Shown piece after piece: positions 43,361 through 51,562 of a stretch of DNA of 55,192 bases. A program made the position numbers and the translations under genes. The stretch is taken from positions 1 through 55,192 of IMG/VR virus record IMGVR_UViG_3300009183_000115; one strand, written 5' to 3'. Position 1 is the first letter of the stretch. Every line of letters starts with the position of its first letter. A model generated the notes under the pieces. It worked only from the letters and a program-made list of their open reading frames with translations, was not told the origin of the DNA and ran no database searches. This DNA comes from a virus.

Positions 43361-45238
43361 TTAGGATTTAGGATTTAAGGTTTGTGTAGAAGTTGTCACT
43401 TCGTTAGATATTTGAGTTTTTACTTGCTTGGTAGAATCTTCAACAGCTGCTTTAGTTCTCTGTCTTAGAGCTTTTCCACCTTTTAAGTTATTAATAAATG
43501 CGTTTAAGCCTAACCCTTGAGTTTCATCTAGATTATCAGCCGAGTCTAATTGAGTAGGTGTAATATTTAAATCATTACTTAATACGTCATTGCTATCCAA
43601 GTAGTTAAGGGAATCACTAATAATAGATAAATTTATACTATCTGCACTACCTAGATTAGGTTGAACTAATTTAAGTGCTAATAATTGCTGCTGTACTTCT
43701 GCTATGATTACGGCGGTATTTGTTGCAAAGGTAAGGTCGGATTGAGCTACAATAAACCCGCTTTGATCTAAAGCAACGCCTCTTCTACGTTTGTTTTGAA
43801 TTGATTTATCAGTAACTTCTTCATCTACTACTCTAATATCGTACTTACCGAACATTGCAGTATTTGGATTTGTTTTTGAATCGTACTGAATTACATAAGT
43901 GGCAAGTTGATCTCTTAGATTTACTAAATCAGATCTTGTTTGATTGAGTTGGTAGATTACATCAGAATCTTTAACTGCTTCACATCCCTCTAAGGTTCTA
44001 AGTAAAGTATCTAATCTAAATAGTAACTCATTTGCATTTACTAAAACGTACCTTATGAAAGATAATAGTACGGATAGTAGTGCATTTATAGATTTTAATA
44101 ATTTAGAAACGCCATCTGTCTCGTCTTTAGCAGCATCTTTTTTATCTTGTATTTTAGATTGCTGGCCGGAAGTACTGTATATTAAAGGTATAGGTAATAT
44201 ATCAAAGAAGTATATTATAAACTTAAATACTTTATAAAATAATAAAGCTAGTTTAATTAAAAACTGACCTGTAGCTAGCATACCTTGAATTTGTCTTCCT
44301 ATCTTAATAAAGGATTGGAGAGAGGAGTTAATATCTTTTAGGGTAGGTATGATTCTGGTAGGATCAACAAACTTATTTAATTGCTGTATTTGAGCTCTTA
44401 TATCGGTATTTAGGAAATTACCAGTTAAAGCTAAGGCGCTTTTAAAATCAAGATTTTGAATAGTAACACATACCGTACGTATAATTGTTATTTTTCTTAT
44501 AAGCTTTTGTACTTCTATATTCGGAATCTGCCTGTAATCACTATACTTATTTATTGTTCCTATAAAGTCGTCTATTATATTTAAATTACCGCCAAGTCCT
44601 GGAACTGTTGTTAGTAGTGTAGCGTCCTCAGTAGTAAATAAGGAGCTAGTGCTTTGGCTATTAAAAGTGAAGGTATCTCTAATAGATTGCATTAAGAAGT
44701 ACATATTATATTTCTGTACTTCAGAACCTCCTTCTGTTGGTGCGTTAGATTGCGATACTGCTTGCTGTACAGGAACTGCATTTGGACCAGTCCCTAAATA
44801 AGAGCCTATAAAAATATTAGGGTAGGCAGTAAACTTATCTATATAAGTCTGTACTAATTCTGCTTTATCTTGTAAGGCGTATAATGCAGATTGGGCAGCT
44901 GTAGGTTGTTGTGCTCTCTGTGATTTAGGCTTCTTTCTTACGCTAATAGTATCTGTAACGTAAGTCATTACGGTACATAAGTCTACACTATTTAAAGCAT
45001 CCATTGCATTAAATAAGCCTGAGTTTATTAAAGTAGCTTTAGGGGGTGTGGGAGGAGTGGATGTGTTAGGGGTATATTGTAAAGATCCAGATACAGTATC
45101 ATACTTAACGGTTCCGCCGGCAGGAGTATTAGCGCTACCCCATAATACTTTATTGATACCGATTTGCATCTTACCAACAAGATTTGCTGTAGTACCGACT
45201 ACTGTACCTACTGATTCTGCTATTTTACTTGTTCCCAT
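43361..45238 (-). CDS. large baseplate-region protein with hydrophobic segments
   Basis: This 625-residue protein is not assigned. It contains LNSVDLCTVMTYVTD near 82-96 (a block I recall from T4-like structural proteins), long charged helices, and two hydrophobic stretches: LIKLALLFYKVFKFIIYFF (about 330-350) and ALLSVLLSFIRYVLV (about 385-400). These could be membrane-inserting or buried helices, as in tape-measure or hub proteins. It lies between a spike-like pair and gp25, and its start overlaps the stop of the gene at 45238-45666. Tail tape or hub chaperone are possibilities. Confidence 0.6.
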   Translation of the reverse strand: MGTSKIAESVGTVVGTTANLVGKMQIGINKVLWGSANTPAGGTVKYDTVSGSLQYTPNTSTPPTPPKATLINSGLFNAMDALNSVDLCTVMTYVTDTISVRKKPKSQRAQQPTAAQSALYALQDKAELVQTYIDKFTAYPNIFIGSYLGTGPNAVPVQQAVSQSNAPTEGGSEVQKYNMYFLMQSIRDTFTFNSQSTSSLFTTEDATLLTTVPGLGGNLNIIDDFIGTINKYSDYRQIPNIEVQKLIRKITIIRTVCVTIQNLDFKSALALTGNFLNTDIRAQIQQLNKFVDPTRIIPTLKDINSSLQSFIKIGRQIQGMLATGQFLIKLALLFYKVFKFIIYFFDILPIPLIYSTSGQQSKIQDKKDAAKDETDGVSKLLKSINALLSVLLSFIRYVLVNANELLFRLDTLLRTLEGCEAVKDSDVIYQLNQTRSDLVNLRDQLATYVIQYDSKTNPNTAMFGKYDIRVVDEEVTDKSIQNKRRRGVALDQSGFIVAQSDLTFATNTAVIIAEVQQQLLALKLVQPNLGSADSINLSIISDSLNYLDSNDVLSNDLNITPTQLDSADNLDETQGLGLNAFINNLKGGKALRQRTKAAVEDSTKQVKTQISNEVTTSTQTLNPKS

Positions 45239-45666
45239 TACTTAGTGTATGTATTTTTAGATAAGCATATACTATTTAAATTTCTGTTTACTGTCTTTGC
45301 TGTATCACTTAAAACGCCTGAGGTTGTTTTTATAGCAACAATAGCAGGATCTGTAGATCCTACTGCTAGTTTGTTTATTGCATCACTCATACTTTGAAGA
45401 GCTATTAATAAATCACCTAACTGCTTTACAGTTGTACTACCTAATAAAACCGGCTCTCCCTTTGATTGTGCTTGGTATCCTAATTCAATTTTAGGTGAAG
45501 CTATAATAGTCCTTTCATTAGCATCTACAGTAAATGTAGCTGGAGATGAAATGGATACGCCTTTTTTACCAAATAGGAATATAAAATCATCGTAAGAGTG
45601 ATGTGTAACTCTTCCTGAAGTTATAATTACTTGATTACCTAAATATGGAAATTGAGGAGTATACAT
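45238..45666 (-). CDS. probable baseplate spike/hub-associated protein
   Basis: This 142-residue protein has GRVTHHSYDDFIFLFGKKG and SPKIELGYQAQSKGEPVLLG. The repetitive short-turn beta pattern with final LG-A-GEPVLLG recalls the end of spike beta-helices in contractile systems, and a C-terminal helix follows. It lies next to the probable spike protein at 45669-46622 with a 2-nt gap. I cannot tell whether it is a spike subunit, a cap or an adaptor. Confidence 0.6.
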   Translation of the reverse strand: MYTPQFPYLGNQVIITSGRVTHHSYDDFIFLFGKKGVSISSPATFTVDANERTIIASPKIELGYQAQSKGEPVLLGSTTVKQLGDLLIALQSMSDAINKLAVGSTDPAIVAIKTTSGVLSDTAKTVNRNLNSICLSKNTYTK

Positions 45667-45668
45667 TT

Positions 45669-46622
45669 TTACTTATTACTATTACTTATTTTTTGATCTT
45701 GTTCAGCTGGTGATATAGTATCTATACTTGTTAATTGCTGTTGAATTGGTATAGAAACTGTATTAGTTCTTTCTAAGGTAATTCCTAAACTAGCTAAACT
45801 AAAGTTATTACTAATGTCATCAATTATAATTTTCTGACCGTTAGTTAAATAGATAGAAGAAGGATCTCTATTTATATTCTCTATAATAGGAAACCATGCT
45901 ATGTCATTATCTTGTCTACCTTGTCCATTTCTTAAAATAGTAATTGGATTACCGGGATTTTGATTATCAGTAGACCAGTAGTTAGCTGTCTTTTTAACAC
46001 TTGTAGATCCAAATCTAATTGAATTACCCCATCTACCCTCTACTGTTACATCCCCTACAAACTGCTCTAAAGTTTTTATATTACCTTTCTCTACAAAATC
46101 AGGACCTAAGGGATACTCTGATGAACCTGTTGCTGATAAATTATTAGGTTGACCAGCAATAACGCTCTGTTGATACGATCTTACAGCTGCATTAACATAA
46201 TTACTATAATCTCCTAAATCAGGTAAGGCGTTTTGTTGACTCGAATTCCATAAATTAAAAGGAGGTAGGTAGAAATAATCTGCACTATCTCTACTTTCAT
46301 TCATCGCTATACTCGGTCCTTGTAATATTAAAACAAATTCACCTTCTAAAGGATATTGCTTTAAAGAAGAATATACAGGCTTGGCGGGAGGATTACCAGC
46401 GCTCTGTGCAGAACTATTTTGTGCTGTGTTTATTAATTCATACGTAATAGTACCTAAATCTGTTGGATTACGGTAGTACGCGTCTTTTATATCTGTATTT
46501 TGTAAGTAAGGGCCTCTAACAATATGAGTTACTCTAGCTAAGAGGTAGATAGAAATACCTGGGTCTGTAGCATGGGTGGCTGCATCAGCCATCTGATTAA
46601 CAAAGGATGGATTTAATCCCAT
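45669..46622 (-). CDS. probable baseplate hub/spike protein
   Basis: This 317-residue protein has YPLEGEFVLILQGPS, YFYLPPFNLWN and QFVGDVTVEGRWGNSIRFG, a set of beta-rich blocks that recall OB-fold and spike segments of contractile-tail hub proteins (T4 gp5 region). No lysozyme domain is visible, unlike T4 gp5. The C-terminal 40 residues are polar and disordered. It starts 2 nt after the gene at 46625-46996 and precedes the companion spike-like gene. Confidence 0.6.
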   Translation of the reverse strand: MGLNPSFVNQMADAATHATDPGISIYLLARVTHIVRGPYLQNTDIKDAYYRNPTDLGTITYELINTAQNSSAQSAGNPPAKPVYSSLKQYPLEGEFVLILQGPSIAMNESRDSADYFYLPPFNLWNSSQQNALPDLGDYSNYVNAAVRSYQQSVIAGQPNNLSATGSSEYPLGPDFVEKGNIKTLEQFVGDVTVEGRWGNSIRFGSTSVKKTANYWSTDNQNPGNPITILRNGQGRQDNDIAWFPIIENINRDPSSIYLTNGQKIIIDDISNNFSLASLGITLERTNTVSIPIQQQLTSIDTISPAEQDQKISNSNK

Positions 46623-46624
46623 GA

Positions 46625-46996
46625 TTACTTAATGTTTGGTAATTGCTTTATTTCTACTTCTGGGAGAGGTTCTACGGTAGATTTCTGAATATCACTAAAC
46701 AATAATTCAAGATCTTTATCACTAAAAGCACTATCGGCGCCATCAGATGCTTGCCCGCCCTTCTGTAATATAGAGGCTAGCTTTACGAGAGCATCGTCAT
46801 TTTTAACTTCTATCTCTAGATACTCCTTAATTAAGGGAACTACTATAACAGCATTTCCAACCTCTTCACCAACCATCTCAATTAATTGACCGGTTAGGGC
46901 TTTAAGTTGAGTTTGCTTGGTTTTATGGTTCTTTATAATATCCTGTACTAGGTCAGAGTACTTTTTTCCGTCGTATAATTCAAAATCAAGATTCAT
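46625..46996 (-). CDS. small helical baseplate-region protein
   Basis: This 123-residue protein begins MNLDFELYDGKKYSDLVQDI and is mostly charged helix, with a hydrophobic AVIVVPLIKEYLEIEV segment in the middle and an acidic end. I do not recognise it. It is the first gene of the baseplate cluster, with a CTATTTAT element 13 nt before its ATG, so it may head the baseplate transcript. Confidence 0.6.
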   Translation of the reverse strand: MNLDFELYDGKKYSDLVQDIIKNHKTKQTQLKALTGQLIEMVGEEVGNAVIVVPLIKEYLEIEVKNDDALVKLASILQKGGQASDGADSAFSDKDLELLFSDIQKSTVEPLPEVEIKQLPNIK

Positions 46997-47009
46997 GGTA
47001 CTATTTTAA

Positions 47010-47017
47010 ATAAATAG
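47010..47017 (-). promoter_or_regulatory. candidate late promoter element CTATTTAT heading the baseplate cluster
   Basis: The minus strand reads TAGCTATTTATTTAAAATAG. The element abuts the TAG stop of the gp55-like gene at 47018 and lies 13 nt before the ATG at 46996. Its extended form is nearly the same as at 370 and 1247. Confidence 0.55.
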
Positions 47018-47791
47018 CTAATGAGAGAAAATGTCGACTTCCGTTCCCTCTTCTAGATATTCGTTGAGCATATCTTTATAAATCTCCTTTAATACCTTTA
47101 TTACCTTGGTAATGATAGGGGTAGGTGCATCTGTAATTTCTTTTATGTATATAAAGAGCGCTTTCTTATTAAAAATATCTATACTCTCTCTACGTTTAAA
47201 AAGCTCTAATATAGCGTCTCCTACTCTAGCTTCTTGCGGTTTTGGAAAAAGCTCTAAAAGGTCGTCATCTACTTTCTTAATGAAAATATCAATAAAATTA
47301 GCTTCTTGAAAATAATCGGGCTGAGTTAGTAAGAGTTCGTTTGTAATAGTTTTGTCTGTATCAACTTCATTTACTGGTGCTTTTCCTTTTAATCTCTTAT
47401 AGTTATTATTGTTATAAACAATTAGGTATCTCTTTGCAATAGTGCCGAAATATGAATAGGCTTTACCTTTATCTTGATTATATAGGTGTAACTTTTCTAA
47501 CAAGAAAGCAATTACTTCGTGCTTCAACTCATTAATATTATCTACTTCTGTATAGTAAAATTTAAAAGTATGAATAATATTCTCTGCTAATTTGTAAAAA
47601 GCATAATAGATCCTTTCATTAAAGATCTTATTTCTTTTAGCTATACTAGTTTCTAATCTATATTCTAGGATAGCTGCTTGAGTATCTAGAGTAAAGTAGT
47701 CTATCGACTTCTTAGGTCTTCTTTTTCTAACCTTGCCATCCTTTGTAAGTGTAACTTCCGCTTCTTCAACTTTGAAAATATCTTCAACCAT
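47018..47791 (-). CDS. 55: late-transcription sigma factor, T4 gp55-like
   Basis: This 257-residue protein resembles T4 gp55, the sigma factor that directs host RNA polymerase to late promoters. The core at about 65-135 has LAENIIHTFKFYYTEVDNIN, then HEVIAFLLEKLHLYNQDKGK and AYSYFGTIAKRYLIVYNNNN, matching region 2-type helices that bind the polymerase and the -10 element. It is longer than T4 gp55 (185), with a basic N-terminus (KVRKRRPKK) and a longer C-terminal part. It lies just upstream of the baseplate cluster. Its presence implies T4-style late promoters in this genome. Confidence 0.88.
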   Translation of the reverse strand: MVEDIFKVEEAEVTLTKDGKVRKRRPKKSIDYFTLDTQAAILEYRLETSIAKRNKIFNERIYYAFYKLAENIIHTFKFYYTEVDNINELKHEVIAFLLEKLHLYNQDKGKAYSYFGTIAKRYLIVYNNNNYKRLKGKAPVNEVDTDKTITNELLLTQPDYFQEANFIDIFIKKVDDDLLELFPKPQEARVGDAILELFKRRESIDIFNKKALFIYIKEITDAPTPIITKVIKVLKEIYKDMLNEYLEEGTEVDIFSH

Positions 47792-48063
47792 TATCGCTTA
47801 TTAAATTGATTTAGCCCTTCCTGGACTGCTTTTAAATTCTGAAAGACTGTTTGTAATTCTTTATCACTCTCCATCCAGATTTTATCATCTAGATTTTTAA
47901 GTGCTTTATCTGATTCACCTATTAACTGCTGTAAGCCTCCTATAAAGTTAGCTTGTGCAAGAACGGTAGTTTCTAATTTTTTATTCTTAGTAAATAAGTT
48001 GTATATAATCCAACCTACTACAGTAGCTATCCAAATGAATAGCATGATTGATCCTAATAACAT
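47791..48063 (-). CDS. small membrane protein with coiled-coil tail
   Basis: This 90-residue protein has one N-terminal hydrophobic helix (LGSIMLFIWIATVVGWIIYNLF, split by wording) followed by Lys-rich residues and a coiled coil to the end. The topology suggests anchoring in the host inner membrane with the coil in the cytoplasm. It shares one base with the sigma gene and starts 1 nt after the HD-hydrolase gene. Function unknown; a holin or spanin is not supported by the sequence. Confidence 0.65.
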   Translation of the reverse strand: MLLGSIMLFIWIATVVGWIIYNLFTKNKKLETTVLAQANFIGGLQQLIGESDKALKNLDDKIWMESDKELQTVFQNLKAVQEGLNQFNKR

Positions 48064-48064
48064 A

Positions 48065-48835
48065 TTATAATCCTTTTAGTGCGTTTAATAATCCGGGGTT
48101 ATTTTTTCCAATGCTAGATAACTTCGCAGCATCTGCTTTTTGTTTAAATTGTCCTGGTGTAGATGCTTTTATCTCTTTTGGTTTAGTAGTTCCTACTGTA
48201 CCTAACCACTCCTTCTCCCATTCTACTCTAGCAGCTAAAATATCTGCTTGGTGTAAGATAAGAGGTAAAGAAGACCTTAATTTTGATTCATTTTGACTAG
48301 AAAGTAAATAAGCTTTATTTCCATCGTCATATAAACCGTCATGAGTCTTAACTGAAACCCATTCATTAAAGGTAAGTTCTATACCCGCTGATTGCAATAT
48401 AAATAGGGAGCTATCTTGAATAGGTATGAAAGGTAATTCAACGTTAGGCTTGTAATTAGCACCTTGATTCTTAATATGCCACTCTGAATCATTAGGTATA
48501 TAAGCAGGTTTACCATCTCGTCCTAGTTTACCTAAGTCGTGATTAATCGCTGAAAATACTAATTCTTCTTCGGTGAAATTAATAGTACCCCCCATTTCTT
48601 CCCATAAAGCAGTAACTTTTAGAGCACACTCTACTACTCTGTTAACGTGATCTACGTAACCGCCTGGAAATGAATTGTGATAAGATGCTCTTGAAGAGGC
48701 TGGAGATAATGCAAGGTTTTCTTCTTGCTCTTGATATAAAGCTAATAACTTAGTAGCCCTAGGTTCGGAAATATACTTTTCAATATTTGCGTAGAACGCC
48801 TCAAGATTACTTGCTATTTGTTCTGGAGTTAACAT
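48065..48835 (-). CDS. HD-domain phosphohydrolase
   Basis: From ATG 48835 this is 256 residues; a longer frame starts at a GTG and adds ten unlikely residues. The HD pattern is SYHNSFPGGYVDHVNRVVEC (His and H of VDH), INHDLGKLG (His-Asp) and a later LPLILHQADILAARVEW. Such enzymes hydrolyse phosphate esters of nucleotides or signalling molecules; the substrate here is unknown. It lies upstream of the membrane protein and gp55 genes, in an accessory block. Confidence 0.82.
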   Translation of the reverse strand: MLTPEQIASNLEAFYANIEKYISEPRATKLLALYQEQEENLALSPASSRASYHNSFPGGYVDHVNRVVECALKVTALWEEMGGTINFTEEELVFSAINHDLGKLGRDGKPAYIPNDSEWHIKNQGANYKPNVELPFIPIQDSSLFILQSAGIELTFNEWVSVKTHDGLYDDGNKAYLLSSQNESKLRSSLPLILHQADILAARVEWEKEWLGTVGTTKPKEIKASTPGQFKQKADAAKLSSIGKNNPGLLNALKGL

Positions 48836-48890
48836 ATAAAATGGTTTTAACTGTAATATAAGCACTTAATTCCAGTATAGCAACTTTATT

Positions 48891-49070
48891 TTAATCTCCC
48901 TGTTCTGTATTTACTAGAGTTGTAATTTCAGCAATTCTTTCCTTAATGGCATTAAACCAATTTTCGAATTGTTCTCTAGATAGATTTGGTTGAGATAAGA
49001 GAGAGTTAATATTACCGATAGAGTTATCTAATTTCTCTAACTTAGTTAAAACCAATGATTTGTAACGCAT
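48891..49070 (-). CDS. 59-residue coiled-coil protein
   Basis: The frame from ATG 49070 to TAA 48891 encodes a short charged helical protein (VLTKLEKLDNSIGNINSLL, then EQFENWFNAIKERIAEITTL). It fits tightly between the glutaredoxin-like gene (6 nt gap) and the HD gene. Codon use and spacing match neighbours. Function unknown; the heptad-like Leu/Ile spacing suggests an oligomer. Confidence 0.65.
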   Translation of the reverse strand: MRYKSLVLTKLEKLDNSIGNINSLLSQPNLSREQFENWFNAIKERIAEITTLVNTEQGD

Positions 49071-49076
49071 ATTTAT

Positions 49077-49397
49077 TTATTTAATATATTTCTTAGTAAG
49101 TGCTACCATAGAAGCTATAGTAGGGCATCCTACCTTAGTAGCATAAGCAATAGGAGATTCTTTAACTTCAGCAATAGTCTCTACTCTATAGAGGTAAGCA
49201 GAGCCTCCTAATCTTTCGATTATAATTATCGGGTAATTTTCTGTCTTTAAAAGAGCTTCCATCCTATCTGCTAAATCGCTATTCTCTTTAAGATCAACGT
49301 CTAATAACTTAAAAGGAATTTTTTCCTCTTTTAGACCCTCTTGGAGCGCTTCACAATGACTACACCCACCTAGTCCCAAAACAATTACTTTTTCCAT
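49077..49397 (-). CDS. glutaredoxin/thioredoxin-like protein
   Basis: This 106-residue protein has a CSHC redox motif (Cys12, Cys15) right after the first beta strand, and YPIIIIE with the expected cis-Pro region, consistent with the thioredoxin fold. It probably reduces disulfides, for example of a phage ribonucleotide reductase. The C-terminal 30 residues carry a further Cys (VGCPTIASMVAL). It starts a short group with the 59-residue gene. Confidence 0.78.
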   Translation of the reverse strand: MEKVIVLGLGGCSHCEALQEGLKEEKIPFKLLDVDLKENSDLADRMEALLKTENYPIIIIERLGGSAYLYRVETIAEVKESPIAYATKVGCPTIASMVALTKKYIK

Positions 49398-49502
49398 ATC
49401 CTTTATTTTTTTTATCCAACATCTATATCTCTCTTTTTCATCTCTTACTTTATTAGTATTTAAAGAAGTTATGAACTTTTTTTCATACTCCCAACTTTAT
49501 TT

Positions 49503-50264
49503 TTAAATTGATCCTTTAAAAGTATCTGTAGTCAAATACTTGACGTTATTTGCAGCGCCTGGAAAGTCTTTTGGACTGTAGACTTGAAGGTACTTATCGA
49601 TAAAAGCATCCATAGCTTTTTGTTTATCATTTGGAGCTAAGGTATTATATAAAGCTTTTAAATTTTCTTTATCAGTCTGTCCTCTTTGCCAAATTCTATG
49701 ATCATCAGAAAAGTGATGAAACCAATCATGAGCGTGTAAAATATCTAAATACTTACTTAATTCAGTTTCAATAGGAGCAACTTTATCTGCAGAAGGAATA
49801 TTACCGTATGCTGCCTCATCTTCAATACCTTCAGCAGCAACACCCATACTAACATTATTTACCATATCTTCATTCTCATCATCTTGCTGTTGCATTTTAG
49901 CATCAGCAGCAGCTTGAGGAGCACCTAACGCAGTAGGATTTAATTCTTTTAAATTTTCACGTCCTAGTGCATCTAGTGTAGCAGTTACTAATTCCATAGC
50001 CCAATCTTCATCCATTGCCAAACCTCTAACCATATTTAAGCTAACACCCGCACCTTGTAGCATCTCGCCAGCATATTTAAAAATATTATCTTGGTATTTC
50101 TTAACATCTCCATCTTTAATCTCTCCTGCTAATTCAGGATGTGCTTTAGCGATCTCCTTACCTAGAGTCCAAGCATCTTCAAATTGATGTTCCTTAATTA
50201 CAGTTTTTGAATACATTCCCGACTTGCTTTCAACAAGCCACTGCTTCATATTAAATTCTTTCAT
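49503..50264 (-). CDS. probable virion cargo protein with HDWFHHFSDD motif
   Basis: This 253-residue protein has an N-terminus MKEFNMKQWLVESKSG with a VE12 site fitting the prohead-protease pattern; ATG 50249 is an alternative start. The middle (about 125-175) is Asp/Glu/Ala-rich and disordered. Around 190 is LHAHDWFHHFSDDHRIWQRG, a block I recall from short phage proteins of unknown function. The stop is followed by a 105-nt gene-free stretch. Function unknown. Confidence 0.6.
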   Translation of the reverse strand: MKEFNMKQWLVESKSGMYSKTVIKEHQFEDAWTLGKEIAKAHPELAGEIKDGDVKKYQDNIFKYAGEMLQGAGVSLNMVRGLAMDEDWAMELVTATLDALGRENLKELNPTALGAPQAAADAKMQQQDDENEDMVNNVSMGVAAEGIEDEAAYGNIPSADKVAPIETELSKYLDILHAHDWFHHFSDDHRIWQRGQTDKENLKALYNTLAPNDKQKAMDAFIDKYLQVYSPKDFPGAANNVKYLTTDTFKGSI

Positions 50265-50265
50265 A

Positions 50266-50514
50266 TTATAATAGTATATAAGTTCTTAAAAACTCTTCGA
50301 TATCAGATTGTGCATATCCAGCTTGTCTTAATCTAGAACACATTTTACCCAAATCATGTAGAGTTTGAAACTCTCTTCCAATTAAAGCTTGATGTATTTT
50401 GTTTAATTGACCGTTATCCTCAAAAATACCGCTAGGATCATCGAAAGTCTTCCCTACTTGGTATTGAGTATTTTCAGGATGGTTAATTTGTATTAATTCA
50501 GATAGTTTAATCAT
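50266..50514 (-). CDS. 82-residue protein with targeting-like N-terminus
   Basis: It begins MIKLSELIQINHPENTQYQV, one of the set of related N-termini, followed by a helical region (QTLHDLGKMCSRLRQAGYAQ) and an end LRTYILL. I do not recognise it. A CTATTTAT element abuts the upstream stop and lies 4 nt before its ATG. Confidence 0.6.
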   Translation of the reverse strand: MIKLSELIQINHPENTQYQVGKTFDDPSGIFEDNGQLNKIHQALIGREFQTLHDLGKMCSRLRQAGYAQSDIEEFLRTYILL

Positions 50515-50518
50515 ATTA

Positions 50519-50526
50519 ATAAATAG
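50519..50526 (-). promoter_or_regulatory. candidate late promoter element CTATTTAT
   Basis: Directly abuts the TAA stop at 50527 and lies 4 nt before the ATG at 50514 (TAACTATTTATTAATATG). Confidence 0.5.
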
Positions 50527-51543
50527 TTAAGACTTACTAACGTAATTTTTAGGGTAAATACCAATTCGAGTATCAGGAATAGATAGTGTAGTACCAGGTA
50601 CTTTTTGATTTCTACCAGCTCTATAGGTCGCAACTAAAGTAGGAGCTTCATTACCTTCTGGTATTTCATTACCCGAAAAAACGTGGCCTTTACCTTCAGG
50701 TACAGTCAATTTAAATGTATTATCACCAAGGGATTTTAACTCCATAGGTCCGACACAGTAAAACTGTACACCCTCAGAACCCTCCTCAGGACTCCCGTAT
50801 ATAGCCAATCTCTTTAACTCTTCACTCTCAATAGGTTTACTATAAGGGCCTCTTAAGCGTTTTTCTGGAGAACTCTCTACGAGATCGTAAACTTCTTTAG
50901 CGAAATTCTGAACTTCTTCAAACCCTCTAATAGGATCCCTACCTACACCAGACATTTGCTGATGTATAGGACTTTTATGTTGAATATAAGCAACAGCATT
51001 ACCTGCTTCATTTACAAATTTAAAATCAGCTTTTTGTTTTCCCCCTACCGGTTGAATTCTTACAATATTATCACCAGCACCTATTATTGAAATACCGCCA
51101 CTCTCTGGCTTAAATTCATCAATTTGCTTCTGTATATTAGATACTTCAGTAGCCTCTCCCTCAGTTCCGCGCTGATGTCCCCTACCCTTACCTCCAAGTT
51201 CCGGAGTTTTAGTAACAGCAGTAATACTATGCTTAACTCCCTTCTCGTCATAAAGAAAAAGCTTATCTTTAGCTCTTAAGGTAGGTAAAATATCTTTCAA
51301 CTCTTCTGACTGAGTAGCAGGATCGTAAGAAGTAACCTGACCGTCTCTAGTAATTTCTACCTTAGAAACTACACTAGGCTCTTCCCCCTTTAGGGGTATA
51401 GGAGTCTTAGTCTTAAGATAATCTACAAACTTATTCGTTCTATCTTTATGAGATGTTCCTCTAAAAGAACCTATACCTAAAGAGGTATAGCCTTCTTCTT
51501 GAAGAATATGACGGATTATATGTTCTATTATCAAACGATACAT
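50527..51543 (-). CDS. putative virion PD-(D/E)xK-like nuclease
   Basis: This 338-residue protein starts with a helical peptide MYRLIIEHIIRHILQEEGYT that could be a targeting sequence. Residues 115-135 (LGGKGRGHQRGTEGEATEV) and 171-190 (KADFKFVNE with YIQHK) give an E…D173…QHK190 arrangement that recalls PD-(D/E)xK folds, in which Lys or Gln-x-Lys follows a beta strand. The GFEEVQNFA helix follows. The C-terminus is beta-rich (GIYPKNYVSKS end). I recall similar proteins in T4-like phages annotated as structural. Nuclease identity is not proven. A DNA-targeting injected enzyme is one possibility. Confidence 0.5.
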   Translation of the reverse strand: MYRLIIEHIIRHILQEEGYTSLGIGSFRGTSHKDRTNKFVDYLKTKTPIPLKGEEPSVVSKVEITRDGQVTSYDPATQSEELKDILPTLRAKDKLFLYDEKGVKHSITAVTKTPELGGKGRGHQRGTEGEATEVSNIQKQIDEFKPESGGISIIGAGDNIVRIQPVGGKQKADFKFVNEAGNAVAYIQHKSPIHQQMSGVGRDPIRGFEEVQNFAKEVYDLVESSPEKRLRGPYSKPIESEELKRLAIYGSPEEGSEGVQFYCVGPMELKSLGDNTFKLTVPEGKGHVFSGNEIPEGNEAPTLVATYRAGRNQKVPGTTLSIPDTRIGIYPKNYVSKS

Positions 51544-51562
51544 TTTTTATGTTTATAAATTA

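Noticed and set aside
48836-48865. Longer frame for the HD hydrolase
   Set aside because: It begins at GTG and adds ten residues without family similarity; ATG 48835 is the better start.
49398-49502. Possible gene or RNA in the 105-nt gap
   Set aside because: Only very short frames and AT-rich sequence are visible; no hairpin or promoter motif is convincing.
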